Part shown: positions 42,629 through 44,180 of the stretch, piece by piece
Layout: each line of letters opens with the position of its first letter
How positions within the stretch are numbered: position 1 is the first letter of the stretch
Assembly (NCBI GenBank): GCA_022562935.1
Contig: JADFOI010000012.1
Location: 1 to 44,180, forward strand
Origin: Acidobacteriota bacterium
GTDB lineage: Bacteria > Acidobacteriota > UBA6911 > RPQK01 > JADFOI01
DNA: 44,180 nt
Reading direction: 5' to 3'
Notes under the pieces: generated by a model
Told to the model about the DNA's origin: nothing
The model's input: the letters and a program-made list of their open reading frames with translations, nothing else
Database searches by the model: none
Translations under genes and position numbers: made by a program

Positions 42629-43885
42629 TCACTCAGTCCTCTCTTCCGGCCGGTCTCCTAGCTCCTTCCTCCCGTCCAGGTAAATCGCTGTGAATTTTCC
42701 TTCCTGAATCTCCAGCGCCGAGGCTTGACCTCCCCGGTAAAAACTCGAGAGCATCCCGGTATCGATCAGGAAAATCTTACCCTGGAACCGCATCTGAATC
42801 TGCACCGGGAGTTGAGGTGTACCTCCGCCAAGGGTTTTCAGAAGTGATCTTATGGTGTGCCCCACCACAAAACGCTTTGCCTCATACGCTTTTAACAACT
42901 GCGGTAGCTGTCGTGCTCCCTCCTCCTCGGACCATTGTGCAAAACCTCTAAACCACAACGGCCCATCCGGGTGGGTGCTGAGCCAGCTGCCGAAATTCAG
43001 GAATTGAGTAAGTTGTCTGTCCTCGTTCCTGCCCCCTGCGGCTTCTCGTCGCTCCACTTCCGCCTGGGCTGCGCTCACGATCTCATTCATAGTAAAAAAG
43101 GAGAGAATCAGCTTCTCCTGAACCATGTACTCTGTATAGGTATCAAAGGCCTGGATCTCGTTTTTGATTCGCTGGTTGAGTTCCTTGACATCCAAGGAGG
43201 CAAGGCTGGGATGAATGCCGCCGTGCAGAAAGATGGTATCAGCGATCTGCACGATTGCAGGGCGCTCCCGCAACCAGCGTCCATACTTCCCTTTCGGCTC
43301 CAGCGCTTTTCGGTATTCCAGAAAACCGGGTGGATGCTCCCCCATCCATTGCCTTTCGAACTCGGGGGTGATCGACGTCTCTTTTCCAAGGACCCGGGCT
43401 CGCTGTTTGATCAGTTTCACGTAATCTTGATAGGCCTTTTGGCGACGCTGTTCCGACTTTTCGTCGACGAAACTGCTGTAGACTTCCGGCGCAACATAAC
43501 GCAGATCCCCCATGATGTTCATCATTTCATGGTTGCCCAACAAAACAACCAGACGGCCACCACCCTTGCTCGCCTGCTTTTCCAGTTCCATAAGTAGATC
43601 CATGACCTGGCGATCCTTCACACCCCGATCCAGAATGTCCCCTGTTTGCACCAGGGTGGCATTCCCGCCCGACCAACGGCGCTGATCGTCGATGATCCCC
43701 GCTTCCTGGAGGATGGAAACCAGGGCGTCCAGATCGCCATGAACGTCACCCACGGCCACCACACGGGATGAAGCGTTTGCTCCCCAAGCCGGCTGCAAGA
43801 GGGGTAACGCCAGGAGCGTTATCAGCAGGCCCATTCCGGCTAGTGCAGCCGTTTTTCCAGAAAAGCGATCGAAAAGATGACCCAT
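42629..43885 (-). CDS. Exported PPP-family (Shewanella-like) metallophosphatase
   Basis: A 419-aa calcineurin-like phosphoesterase. The N-terminal signal peptide (MGLLITLLALPLLQPAWGA, 18-36) is followed by metal-site motifs GDVHGD (46-51), GDILDRG (82-88), GNHE (117-120), FLHGGIHP and VVGHT in the order of PPP Ser/Thr/Tyr phosphatases. The GDVHGDLDALVSIL and RWSGGNATLVQTGD wording is that of the Shewanella-like (SLP) subgroup. ATG 43885 follows AGGAAGA by six bases; the frame extends upstream to 44041 but without signals. The protein is probably periplasmic; the substrate is unknown. Confidence 0.85.
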   Translation of the reverse strand: MGHLFDRFSGKTAALAGMGLLITLLALPLLQPAWGANASSRVVAVGDVHGDLDALVSILQEAGIIDDQRRWSGGNATLVQTGDILDRGVKDRQVMDLLMELEKQASKGGGRLVVLLGNHEMMNIMGDLRYVAPEVYSSFVDEKSEQRRQKAYQDYVKLIKQRARVLGKETSITPEFERQWMGEHPPGFLEYRKALEPKGKYGRWLRERPAIVQIADTIFLHGGIHPSLASLDVKELNQRIKNEIQAFDTYTEYMVQEKLILSFFTMNEIVSAAQAEVERREAAGGRNEDRQLTQFLNFGSWLSTHPDGPLWFRGFAQWSEEEGARQLPQLLKAYEAKRFVVGHTIRSLLKTLGGGTPQLPVQIQMRFQGKIFLIDTGMLSSFYRGGQASALEIQEGKFTAIYLDGRKELGDRPEERTE

Positions 43886-44180
43886 GATGATTCTTCCTAA
43901 GTGCTGCCTAAGCTTAAACGATATGATCTCTAAATTGTATCGCAGAACTTGGAAAGGGGGGCTTGAGGCGGAACCGCGGCTGAAGATGCCCTTGGCAACC
44001 ACGTCGTTCCATACCGGGGGCCAGCCGGTGGCTACCGGCATCTAAGAGAGCTCTGCGGTTGAAAACCACTTCCAGGCTGGCCCGTGGGCCTGTTAAGTGT
44101 ATATGAGAAGCCGGATTTGGCACCGTAGGGGTCAGCGGGTGGCTGACCCGAACCGAACGAGGGGCTGATCTTTGCCGGTG
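43886..44180. other. Right-edge noncoding region with hairpins
   Basis: It contains GCCGGT-GGCT-ACCGGC near 44024-44039 and GGGTCAGC-GGGTG-GCTGACCC at 44129-44149. A minus-strand frame of about 69 codons crosses it but looks like no known protein. The sequence looks like a dispersed repeat or the edge of a mobile element, which I cannot prove. Confidence 0.4.

Noticed and set aside
43914-44123. 69-codon minus frame at the right edge
   Set aside because: Lies over hairpin-rich sequence, no ribosome-binding site, no recognisable domain.
44129-44149. Hairpin as group II intron domain V
   Set aside because: Lacks the conserved AGC triad and the 34-nt domain V layout; no maturase is nearby in the window.

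Overview
The window reads as chromosomal DNA of a free-living Gram-negative (diderm) bacterium of middling G+C. It has a full Tol-Pal system, a TonB/TolA-type protein, a lipoprotein Pal, a periplasmic HtrA protease, lipid-linked sugar transferases and part of an outer-membrane porin. Core gene families plus a Pal with an extra Ig-like domain, and intergenic spaces crowded with short degenerate repeats, fit an uncultured Acidobacteriota-like lineage best. That placement is inference from gene style, not proof. Almost everything is housekeeping; no CRISPR array, prophage, complete insertion sequence, tRNA or rRNA was seen.

Layout. 1-12390 (minus): an open frame that starts as MutL and runs in frame into a porin-like barrel at the window edge, then aspS-hisS (4 bp overlap), a Mut7-C RNase/zinc-ribbon gene, accA, dnaE and guaA. 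12483-13900 (plus): uppP and an overlapping small secreted protein. 14089-17569 (minus): citramalate synthase, acetolactate synthase small subunit, a 640-bp spacer with a long hairpin and a possible leader peptide, and a GmhA-type SIS isomerase. 17749-18270 (plus): PC4-like and CDGSH small proteins. 18713-22323 (minus): bifunctional nuclease, miaB, recN. 22708-27810 (plus): tolQ-tolR-tolA/tonB-tolB-pal-cpoB. 27843-34348 (minus): ssb, htrA, an 849-aa M14 peptidase translationally coupled to an MFS exporter, and tsaB. 34533-39757 (plus): mutS, an ArnT-like membrane transferase and an overlapping GT2. The end holds an AgcS symporter (minus), an xdhC-like gene (plus) and an exported PPP-type phosphatase (minus).

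How they work together: DNA replication and repair (dnaE, ssb, recN, mutS, mutL), translation accuracy (aspS, hisS, miaB, tsaB), branched-chain amino-acid synthesis by the citramalate route (cimA, ilvN), fatty-acid and nucleotide supply (accA, guaA), and envelope building and integrity (uppP, gmhA, ArnT/GT2, Tol-Pal, HtrA).

What stands out is not a new gene cassette. It is (i) the MutL-porin in-frame fusion, which is either a cloning/assembly chimera or a real deletion fusion; (ii) several families of dispersed palindromic intergenic repeats, including a twin nested-palindrome element and a 165-bp inverted-repeat element against the dnaE stop; (iii) repeat sequence that has become the C-terminal codons of CimA and of the GT2; and (iv) a possible branched-chain leader peptide plus hairpin upstream of ilvN.
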